Origin: an uncultured Rhodocyclaceae bacterium
Lineage (GTDB): Bacteria; Pseudomonadota; Gammaproteobacteria; Burkholderiales; Rhodocyclaceae
Assembly (NCBI GenBank): GCA_907163075.1
Contig: CAJQTY010000001.1
Location: forward strand, 496,001-560,000
Direction of reading: 5' to 3'
Length of the DNA: 64,000 nt
Every line of letters starts with the position of its first letter. The stretch's first letter is position 1. Under the pieces are notes generated by a model. It worked only from the letters and a program-made list of their open reading frames with translations. It searched no databases and was not told the origin of the DNA. Below, in pieces: positions 50,259 to 60,434 of this stretch. Position numbers and translations under genes: made by a program.

Positions 50259-50426
50259 TCAAAAAAGCCGGCCTGAAGCCAGCTTATGACCCGAATGGGC
50301 GATTGAATAGTATATCGCGAAACTTCTGGTGCTCAAACCTCCGCCGCCGCACCAAAATAGTGCGTCGATTGCACGCTGCATATTCGACAACTTAATAAAT
50401 TGCCCTTTTTTCAAGGGTGTCCTCAT
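50259..50426 (-). CDS. Possible 55-codon leader ORF upstream of gltB
   Basis: ATG at 50426 with GAGGAG 10 bases upstream. The frame ends at 50259 inside the T-run of the hairpin. It has Lys-rich ends and a Gly run (LFWCGGGGL), with no known family. It overlaps the NtrC-like site. It could be a leader peptide or chance. Confidence 0.25.
   Translation of the reverse strand: MRTPLKKGQFIKLSNMQRAIDALFWCGGGGLSTRSFAIYYSIAHSGHKLASGRLF
50260..50285 (-). terminator. Terminator-like hairpin in the gltB leader
   Basis: Minus strand: AGCTGGC-TTCAG-GCCGGCT (7-bp stem with one wobble), then a T run. It sits about 30-60 bases before the gltB start, so it may attenuate gltBD or end a short upstream transcript. 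Confidence 0.5.
50348..50364. promoter_or_regulatory. Candidate NtrC binding site upstream of gltB
   Basis: CGCACCAAAATAGTGCG is a 17-bp palindrome differing from the NtrC consensus (TGCAC-N7-GTGCA) only at the outermost bases. It is 147-163 bases upstream of the gltB start at 50201. I found no convincing -24/-12 promoter between site and gene. Confidence 0.45.
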
Positions 50427-50670
50427 GGTAAAGTAACTCCTCGCTCGCAATGACACCATTTAAGCAAAAAACGTACCGGGTCATGGCGATCAACGGGGCC
50501 GTAAACAAAACCGCACAGTGCATTATCTCTACACCTCTTTAGCTTGCAGTCTTTTCAAGACAGCCGTATGCAATCTCCGTCTGTGAAAAGATTGGGCGGT
50601 TCATTGGAAAGCGATTGTTGCGCGCTGACCGTATTTTTTAATCTTTACGAAACGACTGATGGAGATCTGA

Positions 50671-52263
50671 ATGCCACTGACTATCGGAGTACCACGGGAG
50701 GTCTTTGCGGGCGAGAAGCGCGTTGCGACCGTTCCCGATGTCGTCGAAAAACTGATCAAACTGGGTTTCAAGGTCGCCGTTGAATCTGGCGCGGGCGATG
50801 CGGCGAATTTCAGCGACGAGGTATACCGCACCGCCGGCGCTGAGATCGTTGACGGAGCAGCAAAACTGTGGGCGGGTTCGGATATCGTTTTCAAGGTACG
50901 CGGCCCGAGCAGCGAAGAAGTCGGACTGTTGCGCGACGGTGGTACGCTGGTGAGTTTCATCTGGCCTGCGCAAAACCCCGATCTGCTCAAGCAACTCGCC
51001 ACCAAGAAGGCGACTGTGCTGGCCATCGACTCGCTGCCGCGCACCCTGAGCCGCGCCCAGAAGATGGATGCGTTGACATCTCAGGCTGGCGTCGCCGGCT
51101 ACCGCGCCGTGATCGAGGCCGCCAACGCCTTCGGCCGCTTCTTCAACGGTCAGATCACAGCGGCCGGCAAGGTTCCGCCGGCAAAGGTCTTCGTCGCCGG
51201 TGCCGGCGTGGCCGGCCTGGCTGCAATAGGAACCGCCGCCGGCCTGGGCGCCATTGTGCGTGCCAACGATACGCGCGCCGAAGTGGCCGACCAGGTCGTG
51301 TCGCTCGGTGGCGAATTCGTCAAGGTCGATTATGAGGAAGAAGGCTCCGGCGGCGGCGGTTATGCCAAAGTGATGAGCGAGGGCTTCCAGCAGGCCCAGC
51401 GCGAGATGTACGCCAAGCAGGCCAAGGAAGTCGACATCATCATCACCACCGCACTGATTCCGGGCAAACCGGCGCCCAAGCTGATCACTGCCGATATGGT
51501 CAAGAGCATGAAGCCGGGCAGCGTCATTGTTGACATGGCGGCCGAGCAGGGCGGCAACTGTGAACTGACCGAGCCCGGCCAAGTCGCGGTGAAGCATGGG
51601 GTAACCATCGTTGGCTACACCGACCTGGTCAGCCGCCTGGCGAGGCAGTCGTCGACGCTGTACAGCAGCAACCTCTTCCGCCTCACCGAGGAACTGTGCA
51701 AGACCAAGGACGGCATCATCGACGTCAACATGGAGGACGAAGCTATCCGCGGCCTGACCGTAATCAAGGAAGGCAGCATCACCTGGCCGCCACCGGCACC
51801 AAAGCTTCCCGCCGCACCACCCGCCGCAGCGAAGCCCGCCGCGGCCGCACCGGCCGCCAAGAAAGGCCACGGCCACGGCGGCAGCAGCGAGCCGATGCCG
51901 GGCAACAAGCTGGCGATCATGTTCGGTGTCGTCGCCGCACTGTTCTGGTTCGTCGGCGCCAACGCTCCGGCCGCTTTCCTCGCACATTTCACCGTCTTCG
52001 TGCTGGCCTGCTTCGTGGGCTACATGGTCGTCTGGAATGTCAAACCTGCCCTGCACACGCCACTGATGAGCGTGACCAACGCCATCAGCAGCATCATAGC
52101 CATCGGAGCGCTGGTACAGATCGCGCCTCCTCTGGCCGGGGATCTGGCGCGACCCGAGGAGTGGATTCGCTGGCTCGCGGTCGGTGGCATCGTTCTCGCC
52201 ACGATCAATATGTTCGGCGGTTTCGCCGTAACCCAGCGCATGCTGGCGATGTTCCGCAAATAA
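50671..52263 (+). CDS. pntA: NAD(P) transhydrogenase, alpha subunit
   Basis: A 530-residue subunit of the proton-pumping transhydrogenase. The NAD-binding domain I has [17 protein letters not shown] at the N-terminus, [10 protein letters not shown]-like [20 protein letters not shown] near residue 145, and [20 protein letters not shown] near 175. An Ala/Pro/Lys linker (about 375-410, [20 protein letters not shown]) leads to four C-terminal membrane helices. This is the undivided, E. coli-type alpha subunit. GGAG precedes the ATG. It runs divergently from gltB; both operons concern NADPH, which is used by GOGAT and supplied by transhydrogenase. Confidence 0.95.
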   Translation: MPLTIGVPREVFAGEKRVATVPDVVEKLIKLGFKVAVESGAGDAANFSDEVYRTAGAEIVDGAAKLWAGSDIVFKVRGPSSEEVGLLRDGGTLVSFIWPAQNPDLLKQLATKKATVLAIDSLPRTLSRAQKMDALTSQAGVAGYRAVIEAANAFGRFFNGQITAAGKVPPAKVFVAGAGVAGLAAIGTAAGLGAIVRANDTRAEVADQVVSLGGEFVKVDYEEEGSGGGGYAKVMSEGFQQAQREMYAKQAKEVDIIITTALIPGKPAPKLITADMVKSMKPGSVIVDMAAEQGGNCELTEPGQVAVKHGVTIVGYTDLVSRLARQSSTLYSSNLFRLTEELCKTKDGIIDVNMEDEAIRGLTVIKEGSITWPPPAPKLPAAPPAAAKPAAAAPAAKKGHGHGGSSEPMPGNKLAIMFGVVAALFWFVGANAPAAFLAHFTVFVLACFVGYMVVWNVKPALHTPLMSVTNAISSIIAIGALVQIAPPLAGDLARPEEWIRWLAVGGIVLATINMFGGFAVTQRMLAMFRK

Positions 52264-52275
52264 AGGAAGATGAAC

Positions 52276-53694
52276 ATGTCTGAAAGTCTGGCAACCGTCT
52301 CCTATATCGGAGCAACAATCCTTTTCATCCTGTGTCTCGGCGGCTTGTCCAACCAAGAAACTGCGCGCCGGGGTAATCTGTATGGCGTCATTGGCATGAC
52401 CATCGCCGTTCTGGCCACCATCTTCGGCCCTCACGTGACGTCCGCCGGCCTGCCGTGGATAATTGCGGCCATGGTGATCGGCAGCGGCATTGGCATTTAT
52501 GCGGCACGTGTCGTACAGATGACGCAGATGCCCGAACTCGTTGCGCTCATGCACAGCATGGTCGGTCTTGCGGCCATGCTGGTCGGATACGCCAACTACA
52601 TTGATCCGGCTGCAGCGGCCAACCTGTCCAGTGCTGAAAAAGCGATTCACGAGATGGAGATGTACATCGGCGTCCTTATTGGTGCCGTAACGTTCTCCGG
52701 CTCCGTAATCGCCTTCGGCAAGCTGTCAGGAAAGATCGGGGGCAAACCGGTGCTGTTGCCCGGTCGTCATTTCCTGAATCTTCTCGGTTTGCTGGTGGTC
52801 ATCTACTTTGGACGTGAGTTCCTGCATGCGGCGACCATCGCCGAGGGCATGACGCCGATGATCGTAATGACCGTCATCGCTCTACTCTTCGGCATTCACA
52901 TGGTGATGGCCATCGGCGGCGCCGACATGCCGGTCGTGGTCTCGATGCTCAACAGCTATTCCGGCTGGGCAGCGGCGGCGACCGGCTTCATGCTCTCCAA
53001 CGACCTGCTGATCGTTACCGGCGCACTGGTTGGCTCAAGCGGAGCGATCCTTTCCTACATCATGTGTTCGGCGATGAACCGCCACTTCATCAGTGTCATT
53101 GCCGGCGGTTTCGGCGGTGATGGCGGGACTCCGGCTCCGACCGGCGGCGGCGCGCAACCGGCCGGCGAGGTTTCGCCGATTCTCGCTGCCGAAACGGCCG
53201 AGCTACTGCGCGAAGCGAAGAACGTCATCATCGTCCCCGGCTATGGCATGGCCGTGGCGCAGGCGCAGCACACGGTCTATGAAATCACCAAGTTCCTGCG
53301 TGAAAAGGGCGTCAATGTCCGCTTCGGCATCCACCCGGTCGCCGGCCGCATGCCCGGTCACATGAACGTTCTGCTGGCCGAGGCCAAGGTACCTTACGAC
53401 GTGGTGTTCGAAATGGATGAGCTCAACGACGACTTCCCGCAAACCGATGTGGCGATGGTCATCGGCGCCAACGACATTGTCAATCCGGCGGCACAGGACG
53501 ACCCCGCCAGCCCGATTGCCGGCATGCCGGTGCTTGAGGTGTGGAAAGCCAAGACGTCGATCGTGATGAAGCGCAGCATGGCGTCCGGCTATGCTGGCGT
53601 CGACAACCCGCTATTCTACAAGGACAATAATCGCATGCTGTTCGGCGATGCCAAGAAAATGCTGGACGAAGTTCTGCTGGTCTTGAAAGCCTGA
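52276..53694 (+). CDS. pntB: NAD(P) transhydrogenase, beta subunit
   Basis: A 472-residue membrane subunit. About eight to nine N-terminal membrane helices (residues 1-265) form the proton channel with PntA. The C-terminal NADP-binding domain III shows [16 protein letters not shown] near residue 315, [20 protein letters not shown], and [20 protein letters not shown]. The ATG at 52276 ([12 protein letters not shown]) gives a 7-base spacing from AGGAAG, better than the ATG at 52270. It follows pntA by 12 bases. Confidence 0.95.
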   Translation: MSESLATVSYIGATILFILCLGGLSNQETARRGNLYGVIGMTIAVLATIFGPHVTSAGLPWIIAAMVIGSGIGIYAARVVQMTQMPELVALMHSMVGLAAMLVGYANYIDPAAAANLSSAEKAIHEMEMYIGVLIGAVTFSGSVIAFGKLSGKIGGKPVLLPGRHFLNLLGLLVVIYFGREFLHAATIAEGMTPMIVMTVIALLFGIHMVMAIGGADMPVVVSMLNSYSGWAAAATGFMLSNDLLIVTGALVGSSGAILSYIMCSAMNRHFISVIAGGFGGDGGTPAPTGGGAQPAGEVSPILAAETAELLREAKNVIIVPGYGMAVAQAQHTVYEITKFLREKGVNVRFGIHPVAGRMPGHMNVLLAEAKVPYDVVFEMDELNDDFPQTDVAMVIGANDIVNPAAQDDPASPIAGMPVLEVWKAKTSIVMKRSMASGYAGVDNPLFYKDNNRMLFGDAKKMLDEVLLVLKA

Positions 53695-53832
53695 TAGCCA
53701 GTTTCGACAAATCGTTCAATAACGACTGACAGTGCCCGTTTGCCCGGATGCTGTCAGTCCTCACTGATGAAGCAAATCTCCCCCGAACGGGTGGAGAATC
53801 CGAGTCAGATGGCTATATTTTCAGGGGGTAAA

Positions 53833-54294
53833 ATGGAGGTCAAGGAAGTACTCAAGGTCAAGGATTCCGCGCTGTTTACGGCTCATCCGAGCACCCTGCT
53901 CTCGGAAGCGGTCATCATGATGGCCGAAAACGACATCGGATCCGTTGTCGTAATGGAGGGCGACAAGCTGGTCGGCATACTGACCTTCCGCGAAGTCCTC
54001 AAGGTTTTGGCCAAGCGCCAAACAGAACGGCGCGTCGGCCCGACGCCGCCAATTGCCGAAATACTGGTTGGCGAGGCGATGCTTACCGATCCGCCGACGA
54101 CCAATCCGACGATGGATCTGGATGAATTGCGCCGACTGATGGTCAGCACGCGCACGCGCTACGTGCCGGTGCTGGATGGCGATACGGTGGTTTGCGTCGT
54201 TTCATTCCACGACGTTGCCAAAGCCGTGCTCGAGGAACGCAACTTTGAAAACAAGTTGCTCAAGGCGTATATCAAGGATTGGCCATCGGAGTAA
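53833..54294 (+). CDS. Two-CBS-domain protein
   Basis: A 153-residue cytoplasmic protein made almost wholly of a CBS pair (Bateman module): VIMMAENDIGSVVVMEGDKL, then VGILTFREVLKVL, and in the second repeat MVSTRTRYVPVLDGDTVVC then VVSFHDVAKAVLEE. Such modules bind adenine nucleotides and sense energy or redox state. GGGGG five bases upstream supports the ATG at 53833 over longer frames. It lies 138 bases after pntB in the same direction; a link to transhydrogenase control is speculative. Confidence 0.8.
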   Translation: MEVKEVLKVKDSALFTAHPSTLLSEAVIMMAENDIGSVVVMEGDKLVGILTFREVLKVLAKRQTERRVGPTPPIAEILVGEAMLTDPPTTNPTMDLDELRRLMVSTRTRYVPVLDGDTVVCVVSFHDVAKAVLEERNFENKLLKAYIKDWPSE

Positions 54295-54325
54295 ATCCGC
54301 GTGCAATGACCGTTCTTGCGATTGA

Positions 54326-55441
54326 TCAGATTTCGCCAACTGCAAACAGGCGGCGGTGCTCCTTGATCGCATACCGATCGGTCATTCCGGCAATGTAGTC
54401 AGCCACCCGGCGCGCTTGGTTGCCCTCGGCCAGGTACGCTGGCGGGAGCATGCGCGGGTCGCTGACGAAGGCCGAAAAAAGGTCGCTGACGATCCGCTGC
54501 GCTTTGCTGGTCATGCGCAGAACCTGAAAATGCTGATACAGATGCTTGTGCAGGAAACGCTTCATTTCCTTCTGCGCATCGCGCAAGTCATGCGAGAACG
54601 CGACGAGTGCCTCGCCGGACCGCGCATCGGTCAAATCCTTCGGTTTCTGACGGGCTATGTTGCCCGCCGTCGTCTCGATCAGATCGCACACCAGGACATT
54701 GATCATGCGGCGTATCGTCTCATGCACGAGCCGGCGCCCATCGATTCCTGAATAAGTCTTCCTGACCTCTGCAGCATGGCACGCAAACAGGCTGACGCCC
54801 TGCAGTTGCTCAAGCGAGATCAGTCCCGAGCGCAAGCCGTCATCGACATCGTGGTTGTTGTAGGCGATCTGGTCGGCCAGATTGCAGATTTGTGCTTCGA
54901 GCGAGGGTTGCGATCGGTTGAGGAAGCGCTCGCCCAAGTCACCAAGCTTGCGCGCGTTTTCAAGAGAGCAATGCTTGACAACCCCTTCACGGGTCTCAAA
55001 ACAAAGATTCAGGCCATCAAATGCAGCGTACCGCTCTTCAAGTTGGTCAACGATACGCAGGCTTTGCAGGTTGTGCTCAAAACCACCATGCTCCCGCATG
55101 CACGCATTGAGTGCGTCCTGTCCGGCGTGGCCGAACGGGGTATGCCCGAGGTCATGCGCCAGAGAAATCGCCTCCACCAGATCTTCGTTGAGGCGCAGTG
55201 CGCGGGCGACGCCCCGCGCAATTTGCGCCACTTCGAGGCTGTGCGTCAGCCGCGTCCGGAAGAGATCACCCTCGTGGTTTACGAAGACCTGCGTCTTGTA
55301 TTCAAGGCGTCGAAAGGCCGTCGAGTGCACAATACGATCACGGTCACGCTGAAACTCACTACGGTGCAAGGCCGGGCCATCTTGATGGCGGCGACCCCGC
55401 GAGTTGGCCGATGAAACGGCATACGGGGCAAGTTCAAACAT
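54326..55441 (-). CDS. dgt: Deoxyguanosinetriphosphate triphosphohydrolase-like protein
   Basis: A 371-residue HD-superfamily hydrolase. The metal-binding residues are in [12 protein letters not shown] (near residue 70) and [12 protein letters not shown] (near 100), with a downstream Asp in [17 protein letters not shown]. The family cleaves dNTPs to nucleosides and triphosphate. I use the ATG at 55441 ([11 protein letters not shown]), which overlaps the end of aroB by 8 bases, rather than the longer frame. This is the dgt-like form, shorter than E. coli Dgt. The aroK-aroB-dgt order is typical of Betaproteobacteria. Confidence 0.9.
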   Translation of the reverse strand: MFELAPYAVSSANSRGRRHQDGPALHRSEFQRDRDRIVHSTAFRRLEYKTQVFVNHEGDLFRTRLTHSLEVAQIARGVARALRLNEDLVEAISLAHDLGHTPFGHAGQDALNACMREHGGFEHNLQSLRIVDQLEERYAAFDGLNLCFETREGVVKHCSLENARKLGDLGERFLNRSQPSLEAQICNLADQIAYNNHDVDDGLRSGLISLEQLQGVSLFACHAAEVRKTYSGIDGRRLVHETIRRMINVLVCDLIETTAGNIARQKPKDLTDARSGEALVAFSHDLRDAQKEMKRFLHKHLYQHFQVLRMTSKAQRIVSDLFSAFVSDPRMLPPAYLAEGNQARRVADYIAGMTDRYAIKEHRRLFAVGEI

Positions 55442-56522
55442 GAGCGGACCGCGCGTCGATGGCTCGGACAATCTCTTCTGGCGCCGCCGCGTCACTCACC
55501 ACGGCCTGTCCGATCTGCTTGAACAGCACCAGGCGCAGCTTTCCGTCCTGCACTTTCTTGTCGTGTTGCATCAGTTCGAGAAATCGGTCGGCGCCCATCG
55601 CCGGGCCAACTACAGGCAATCCGGCACGCTTGAAAAGCCGCTCGACCCGCTCAACATCGGCCGCGCTGATCCAGCCGAGTTGGCACGATAATTCGGCAGC
55701 CATCATGGTTCCAGCCGCCACCGCTTCACCATGCAACCATTTGCCGTAGCCCATGCCGGCTTCGATCGCATGACCAAACGTATGGCCAAGATTAAGCAAT
55801 GCCCGTACGCCGTTTTCATGCTCGTCGGCCACGACAACTTCGGCTTTGTTCGCACACGAGTGGGATATGGCATATTGCAATTCGTTCGGACTTCTTGAAA
55901 GCAAAGCCTCCAGATGTGATTCAAGCCATTCAAGAAAAGGAAGATCACGGATCAGTCCAATTTTTATGACCTCCGCCAAGCCCGCCCGCAGTTCGCGATC
56001 GGGCAGCGAGTTGAGGCAATCGGTATCGGCCAGGACCAGCTTTGGCTGATAAAAAGCACCGATCATGTTCTTTCCCAGCGGGTGGTTGATCGCTGTCTTG
56101 CCGCCAACCGACGAGTCGACTTGCGACAGCAGGGTCGTCGGAACCTGGATGAACGGCATGCCGCGCTGGTAACACGCCGCGGCGAACCCGGTCATATCGC
56201 CAACGACGCCGCCGCCAAGGGCAATCAGCGTGGTCGAACGTTCGCAGCGCCGCTCCAGCAGCACGTCGAAGATGGTATTCAGCGTTTGCCAGTTCTTGAA
56301 CTGCTCACCATCGGGCAGAATGATCTCGGCAACCTCGATACCGGCGTCACGGAGCGGCTTGGTAAAGCGCTGCAGATAGAGTGGCGCGACGGTTGTATTG
56401 GTAACGACGGCCACTTTTGGGTAACGCAGATAAGGTATCAGCAAGCCGCTTTGCTCAATGATTCCCTGACCGATATGAATCGGATAGGCACGGGCTCCCA
56501 AAGCAACATTCAGAGTTTCCAT
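55434..56522 (-). CDS. aroB: 3-dehydroquinate synthase
   Basis: A 362-residue cytoplasmic enzyme converting DAHP to 3-dehydroquinate, the second shikimate-pathway step. Motifs: [11 protein letters not shown] near residue 70, [19 protein letters not shown] near 105, [20 protein letters not shown] near 125, and the metal-binding region [12 protein letters not shown] near 245. It overlaps aroK by 13 bases and dgt by 8, a compact operon. The DAHP synthase gene lies elsewhere in the window at 7.6 kb. Confidence 0.96.
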   Translation of the reverse strand: METLNVALGARAYPIHIGQGIIEQSGLLIPYLRYPKVAVVTNTTVAPLYLQRFTKPLRDAGIEVAEIILPDGEQFKNWQTLNTIFDVLLERRCERSTTLIALGGGVVGDMTGFAAACYQRGMPFIQVPTTLLSQVDSSVGGKTAINHPLGKNMIGAFYQPKLVLADTDCLNSLPDRELRAGLAEVIKIGLIRDLPFLEWLESHLEALLSRSPNELQYAISHSCANKAEVVVADEHENGVRALLNLGHTFGHAIEAGMGYGKWLHGEAVAAGTMMAAELSCQLGWISAADVERVERLFKRAGLPVVGPAMGADRFLELMQHDKKVQDGKLRLVLFKQIGQAVVSDAAAPEEIVRAIDARSAHV

Positions 56523-57046
56523 CGGTCACCGACTTCCTTGATCAACAGTTGCAAAACACCCTGCGCATTGGTCCGGCTGCCGTCGATAACGAGGTCGGCC
56601 ACTTCGCGATAGAGCGGGTCACGCTGCAAAAAGAGCTCCTTGAGCTTTAGGAGCGGATCGGCAACCTGTAGCAGCGGCCGGTTTCGATCATGGCGCGTGC
56701 GTTCCAGCAGAATGTGCGGTGGAACATTGAGATAGACGACGAAGCCGCTTACCTTCAGGTTGGCGCGATTTTCCGGGCGCAGCACAGCGCCTCCACCGGT
56801 ACCCACAACCCGGCCACTAAGTCGGGACAAATCGGCGATGACCTGGGCTTCGCGCTTTCGAAAGCCTTCCTCTCCCTCGATTTCAAAGATCGTCGGGATA
56901 TTGACGCCCGTGCGCGCCTCGATTTCCCGATCCGAATCGATGAAATCGAGATTCAATCGCTTGGCCAGCGACCGACCGATGGTCGTTTTGCCGGCGCCCA
57001 TCAGGCCCACTAAATAGACGTTTTTTGTGCCGTATTTGTTTTCCAC
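56510..57046 (-). CDS. aroK: Shikimate kinase
   Basis: A 178-residue P-loop kinase that phosphorylates shikimate with ATP. Walker A is [16 protein letters not shown] near residue 15. The shikimate-binding [11 protein letters not shown] and [13 protein letters not shown] follow, with the lid region [12 protein letters not shown] near 115. It is first of aroK-aroB-dgt and has its own start downstream of the pilQ terminator. Confidence 0.96.
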   Translation of the reverse strand: MENKYGTKNVYLVGLMGAGKTTIGRSLAKRLNLDFIDSDREIEARTGVNIPTIFEIEGEEGFRKREAQVIADLSRLSGRVVGTGGGAVLRPENRANLKVSGFVVYLNVPPHILLERTRHDRNRPLLQVADPLLKLKELFLQRDPLYREVADLVIDGSRTNAQGVLQLLIKEVGDRWKL

Positions 57047-57085
57047 GTCGCCATTCTACCGCAGCATTAAAGCTTCGAATCGATA

Positions 57086-57116
57086 CAAAAAAAGCCGGCT
57101 ATAGCCGGCTTTTTTC
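57086..57116. terminator. Bidirectional terminator between pilQ and aroK
   Basis: AAAAAAGCCGGC-TATA-GCCGGCTTTTTT, a perfect palindrome with A and T runs. On the minus strand it lies between aroK (upstream) and pilQ (downstream, same strand). Confidence 0.8.
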
Positions 57117-57130
57117 CTCACGCTGGAGAA

Positions 57131-59233
57131 TCAGCGCACGGACAGGCCTTCGGCCACGATTCTGGGCGTGATGAAGACAAGCAACTCGGTCTTGTCGTCG
57201 ATCCATTCTCGATTCTTGAACAGCCAGCCGATGTAGGGCAAATCGCCGAAAAACGGAATGCGCTGGGTGTTGTCGCGCGACTCCTGGGTATAAATACCGC
57301 CAATCACGACGGTCCCTCCATTTTCAACCAGCACCTCGGTCTTCACATGCTTGGTATCAATGGCCACACCGGCCCCGGTAGACAGGCGAGTGTTAGGCGT
57401 ATCCTTATTCACGTCCAGGGTCATGGTAATCTTCCCGTCGGGCGTGATCTGCGGCTTCACCTTCAAAGCCAGATTGGCCTTGCGGAACGAAACGCTAGTT
57501 GCGCCCGAACTCGTCGCCTGCTGATAGGGAATCTCCACGCCCTGTTCGATGATCGCCTCGATCTGATTGGCGGTCATGACTCGAGGACTGGAAATGACCT
57601 TGCCTTTGCCATCCGCTTCCAATGCAGAAATTTCAGCATTGAGGAATGCCGTCTTCGACGAGTTGAACAAGATCATCGAAAACACGCCGGCCGTACCCGT
57701 TCGCGGGGTGGCGGGAAGGTTGACCGAAAGGGAATCCGACGACCACGTCGGAACCGTACTCGATTGCCCGGAGTGGTAACCGGTATCGACCAAGCTTCCT
57801 CCGACCGTTGTATTGACTCTGCTGTTCGTGCTGCCGCCGTTCATGTCATGGTAGCCGAGCCGCACCCCAAGATTCTTGGCAAAACTATCGCCGGCCTCGA
57901 CGATCCTGGCTTCGATCATCACTTGCCTGACCGTCAGATCGACCTTGGCGATCAACTGCCGCACGTCTTCCAGACGGCTCGACGTATCCTGTACAAATAA
58001 AATGTTGGTACGCGCATCAACCACGGCACTGCCCCGCTTCGACAGCATGCGCTGATTTGAATCCGTAAGCAGTTTCTGGATCGCCTCGGCCTTTTGATAA
58101 TTCAGTTGAAAGCTTTCGGTGCGCAAAGGCTCCAGATCGCCGATCTGGGCTTTCGACTCGAAATCCAGTTTTTCCTTGGTGGCGATTTCCTCGCGCGGTG
58201 CGATCAGGATGACATTCCCGTTCTTGCGCATATCGAGGCCTTTTTGCTGAAGAATGATGTCAAGCGCCTGATCCCATGGCACATCCTTCAAAATCAGCGT
58301 TATTGCCCCGCCAACCGAATCACTGACAACAATGTTCATGCCGGTAAATTCGCCGATCACCTGCAGCAGGCGGCGTACCTCGACGTTCTGGAAATTAAGG
58401 GACAGCTTTTCGCCCTGATAACCGCCGCGCGTCCCTTGTACCAACTTGTTGGGATTCTCGATGACTGGCTTGACTTCGATGACGAACTGGTTATCCGTCT
58501 GGTAGGCGTTATGTTCCCACAGACCGCGCGGCGTAATGACCATGCGCGCATTGGATCCTTGCTGGGTTGTATTGAGCGATACGACGGGTGTTGCAAAATC
58601 TGTCACATCCAGACGCTTGCGCAACACATCAGGAACGCTGACCTTGACGAAATCCACCACCAGGTTTTGCCCTTGCTGGCGAATGTCTATTCCGGCGTTC
58701 GGGTCATTGAGGTCCACGGTGATTCGCGCCTCCCCGTCCTTGCCACGACGAAACGCGATATCCCTGATGTTGTTCGACGTCTGCGACACACGCGCTTGAG
58801 CGAAGTGTTCAACGAGCGGCACGCCACGCTCTCTCGCACTGGGGGTTAAGGCCAGCAGCAGGCTGTTGCCATCGAGTTTCGCTTCGTAAGTCATCGCCTG
58901 GTTAAGATTCAGCACGACGCGCGTACGGTCTTCAGCCTGGACTATATTGGCGCTTTTCAGATCACCTTCGTTATACGTTTGGCTATTCTTGCCCAGACCG
59001 TTGATCGTATTTGCGAAATCAAGGGCAATACGCGCCGGTTTGGCCACACTGAAGCCGGGAGGCAGCGCGGTCAAGGCCTCCCTGAATGTCAGCTTGACAT
59101 TGAGTAGCCCACCCTGTTGTGCAACAACCATCGACTCGATTGAATTTGGCGTGGCGTCCTGGGCACTTACGGCAGCAACCGCCAGCACTATTCCGCCGAC
59201 AAAGCTGAGCAGATAGCGTTTAATTTGCTTCAC
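57131..59233 (-). CDS. pilQ: Type IV pilus secretin PilQ
   Basis: A 700-residue outer-membrane secretin through which the pilus emerges. It has a signal peptide (residues 1-24), two N-terminal AMIN-type domains (about 30-260), then a secretin/TonB short N-terminal domain (LSLNFQNVEVRRLLQVIGEF near 275), an N1-type domain, and the secretin barrel. The barrel carries VMIEARIVEAGDSFAKNLG near 440 and VENGGTVVIGGIYTQE near 640. It is last of the pilMNOPQ operon and overlaps pilP by 4 bases. Confidence 0.95.
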   Translation of the reverse strand: MKQIKRYLLSFVGGIVLAVAAVSAQDATPNSIESMVVAQQGGLLNVKLTFREALTALPPGFSVAKPARIALDFANTINGLGKNSQTYNEGDLKSANIVQAEDRTRVVLNLNQAMTYEAKLDGNSLLLALTPSARERGVPLVEHFAQARVSQTSNNIRDIAFRRGKDGEARITVDLNDPNAGIDIRQQGQNLVVDFVKVSVPDVLRKRLDVTDFATPVVSLNTTQQGSNARMVITPRGLWEHNAYQTDNQFVIEVKPVIENPNKLVQGTRGGYQGEKLSLNFQNVEVRRLLQVIGEFTGMNIVVSDSVGGAITLILKDVPWDQALDIILQQKGLDMRKNGNVILIAPREEIATKEKLDFESKAQIGDLEPLRTESFQLNYQKAEAIQKLLTDSNQRMLSKRGSAVVDARTNILFVQDTSSRLEDVRQLIAKVDLTVRQVMIEARIVEAGDSFAKNLGVRLGYHDMNGGSTNSRVNTTVGGSLVDTGYHSGQSSTVPTWSSDSLSVNLPATPRTGTAGVFSMILFNSSKTAFLNAEISALEADGKGKVISSPRVMTANQIEAIIEQGVEIPYQQATSSGATSVSFRKANLALKVKPQITPDGKITMTLDVNKDTPNTRLSTGAGVAIDTKHVKTEVLVENGGTVVIGGIYTQESRDNTQRIPFFGDLPYIGWLFKNREWIDDKTELLVFITPRIVAEGLSVR

Positions 59234-59754
59234 TTTTTCCCCTCCTGTCCCTGCTGCAGCAATATCTCGCTTGTTCGTTCAACCCAATCGCCTGCGGAAT
59301 CCTGGGTAAGTTCCTTCAACGCCACTTCAGACTCGGTAATCTTGGTGATCACGCCGAAATTCTGCCCCATGTAATTCCCGACCCTTACCTGGTACAAGGA
59401 GCCATCGACGAGAATGATGGCATACGATGTATTCTTCTTTGTCATTACGCCAACATACTTCAGCGACTCGAGAGGGAAGGATTCCAAAGGCTCTCGCGGC
59501 CTGTCGGTATCTGGCTGCAATCCGCCGCCACTGCTTTTCTTCTGCTCGGGGCTGACCTTGGCGGGCTTGAAAGGGTCAATCAGATTGCCCGCATCATAAG
59601 GCACAGGCTCATAGGGCTTTACTTCGGGTAAAGGTGGAATCTTTCCCTTGATATTTTTTCCGGCTTCGTTCATCCACTGGCGCAGATCCTCGTTATCTCC
59701 GCCGGAACATGCCGCCAGGGCGAAACTAGTCAGCACGATAGCCAATGTTCTCAT
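59230..59754 (-). CDS. pilP: Type IV pilus assembly lipoprotein PilP
   Basis: A 174-residue inner-membrane lipoprotein linking PilNO to the PilQ secretin. The signal peptide ends in the lipobox SFALAACSGG, with Cys near residue 16. A proline-rich linker (IPPLPEVKPYEPVPYDAG) precedes the beta domain: FPLESLKYVGVMTKKNTSYA and VRVGNYMGQNFGVITKI. Length is typical. It overlaps pilO and pilQ by 4 bases each. Confidence 0.94.
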   Translation of the reverse strand: MRTLAIVLTSFALAACSGGDNEDLRQWMNEAGKNIKGKIPPLPEVKPYEPVPYDAGNLIDPFKPAKVSPEQKKSSGGGLQPDTDRPREPLESFPLESLKYVGVMTKKNTSYAIILVDGSLYQVRVGNYMGQNFGVITKITESEVALKELTQDSAGDWVERTSEILLQQGQEGKK

Positions 59755-60434
59755 TTCTTACCGCCCTTGCCACCCTTGACGGCCTGTGCAGCCTTCTTCT
59801 TGGCAGCCAACTCTTCCTCATCGAGATAGCGGAAGGTCTTCGTAACCGCGTCCATCAGCAGGCTTCCATCTTTAGCCTGCGGATTGGAGGATATCGAAAT
59901 GTTGTTCAGCGTGACGATTCGCGACAGGCTCCCGATATCCCCGGCAAAAGCCCCAAAATCGTGGTAGCTGCCAGTCAGACGAACGCTGATCGGCAACTCG
60001 GCATAGAATTCCTGGCTGACCTCCTGGCCCGGCTTGAAGAGCTCAAATTGCAAACCCCTGCCCATACCGGACTGGTTGATCTCGATCAGCAAAGATTCAA
60101 CCTCCGCCTTATTGGGCAACTGTTTCAACAAGGCACCGAATGAACGATCAATATCGTTTAACTGCTGCGTGTACAACTCCAGGTTGACCGCCTGCTTTTT
60201 CTTCTCAGTATATTCGTCCTTGAGTTTTGCCTCATTTTGTTCCCGAGCGGCAAGAGCATCCAGTTGATCGCTCCACACAAACCACCAACCGGCCAGCAGA
60301 ATCAATGCGAAAAGGCCAAGCAATACCGCCACACGCGGCGCAACTGGCCAGTTTCCAACATCCTTCGGGTTCAAATTCCGAAAGTCGTCAAGAAGCGCCT
60401 TGAAGTCAATGCTGGGCAGGGCGGAAGCTTTCAT
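59751..60434 (-). CDS. pilO: Type IV pilus assembly protein PilO
   Basis: A 227-residue bitopic inner-membrane protein: a cytoplasmic N-terminus, one membrane segment near residues 30-50 (VAVLLGLFALILLAGWWFVW), a coiled coil (about 55-95), then a periplasmic ferredoxin-like domain (LPNKAEVESLLIEINQSGMG; ELPISVRLTGSYHDFGAFAG). The Lys-rich end (KGGKGGKK) is unusual but harmless-looking. It pairs with PilN. It has 4-base overlaps on both sides. Confidence 0.94.
   Translation of the reverse strand: MKASALPSIDFKALLDDFRNLNPKDVGNWPVAPRVAVLLGLFALILLAGWWFVWSDQLDALAAREQNEAKLKDEYTEKKKQAVNLELYTQQLNDIDRSFGALLKQLPNKAEVESLLIEINQSGMGRGLQFELFKPGQEVSQEFYAELPISVRLTGSYHDFGAFAGDIGSLSRIVTLNNISISSNPQAKDGSLLMDAVTKTFRYLDEEELAAKKKAAQAVKGGKGGKK

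Noticed and set aside
50638-52650. 670-codon minus-strand open frame opposite pntA/pntB
   Set aside because: It is antisense to clearly identified transhydrogenase genes, His/Gln/Arg-rich, without family motifs; an artefact of high GC at third positions.
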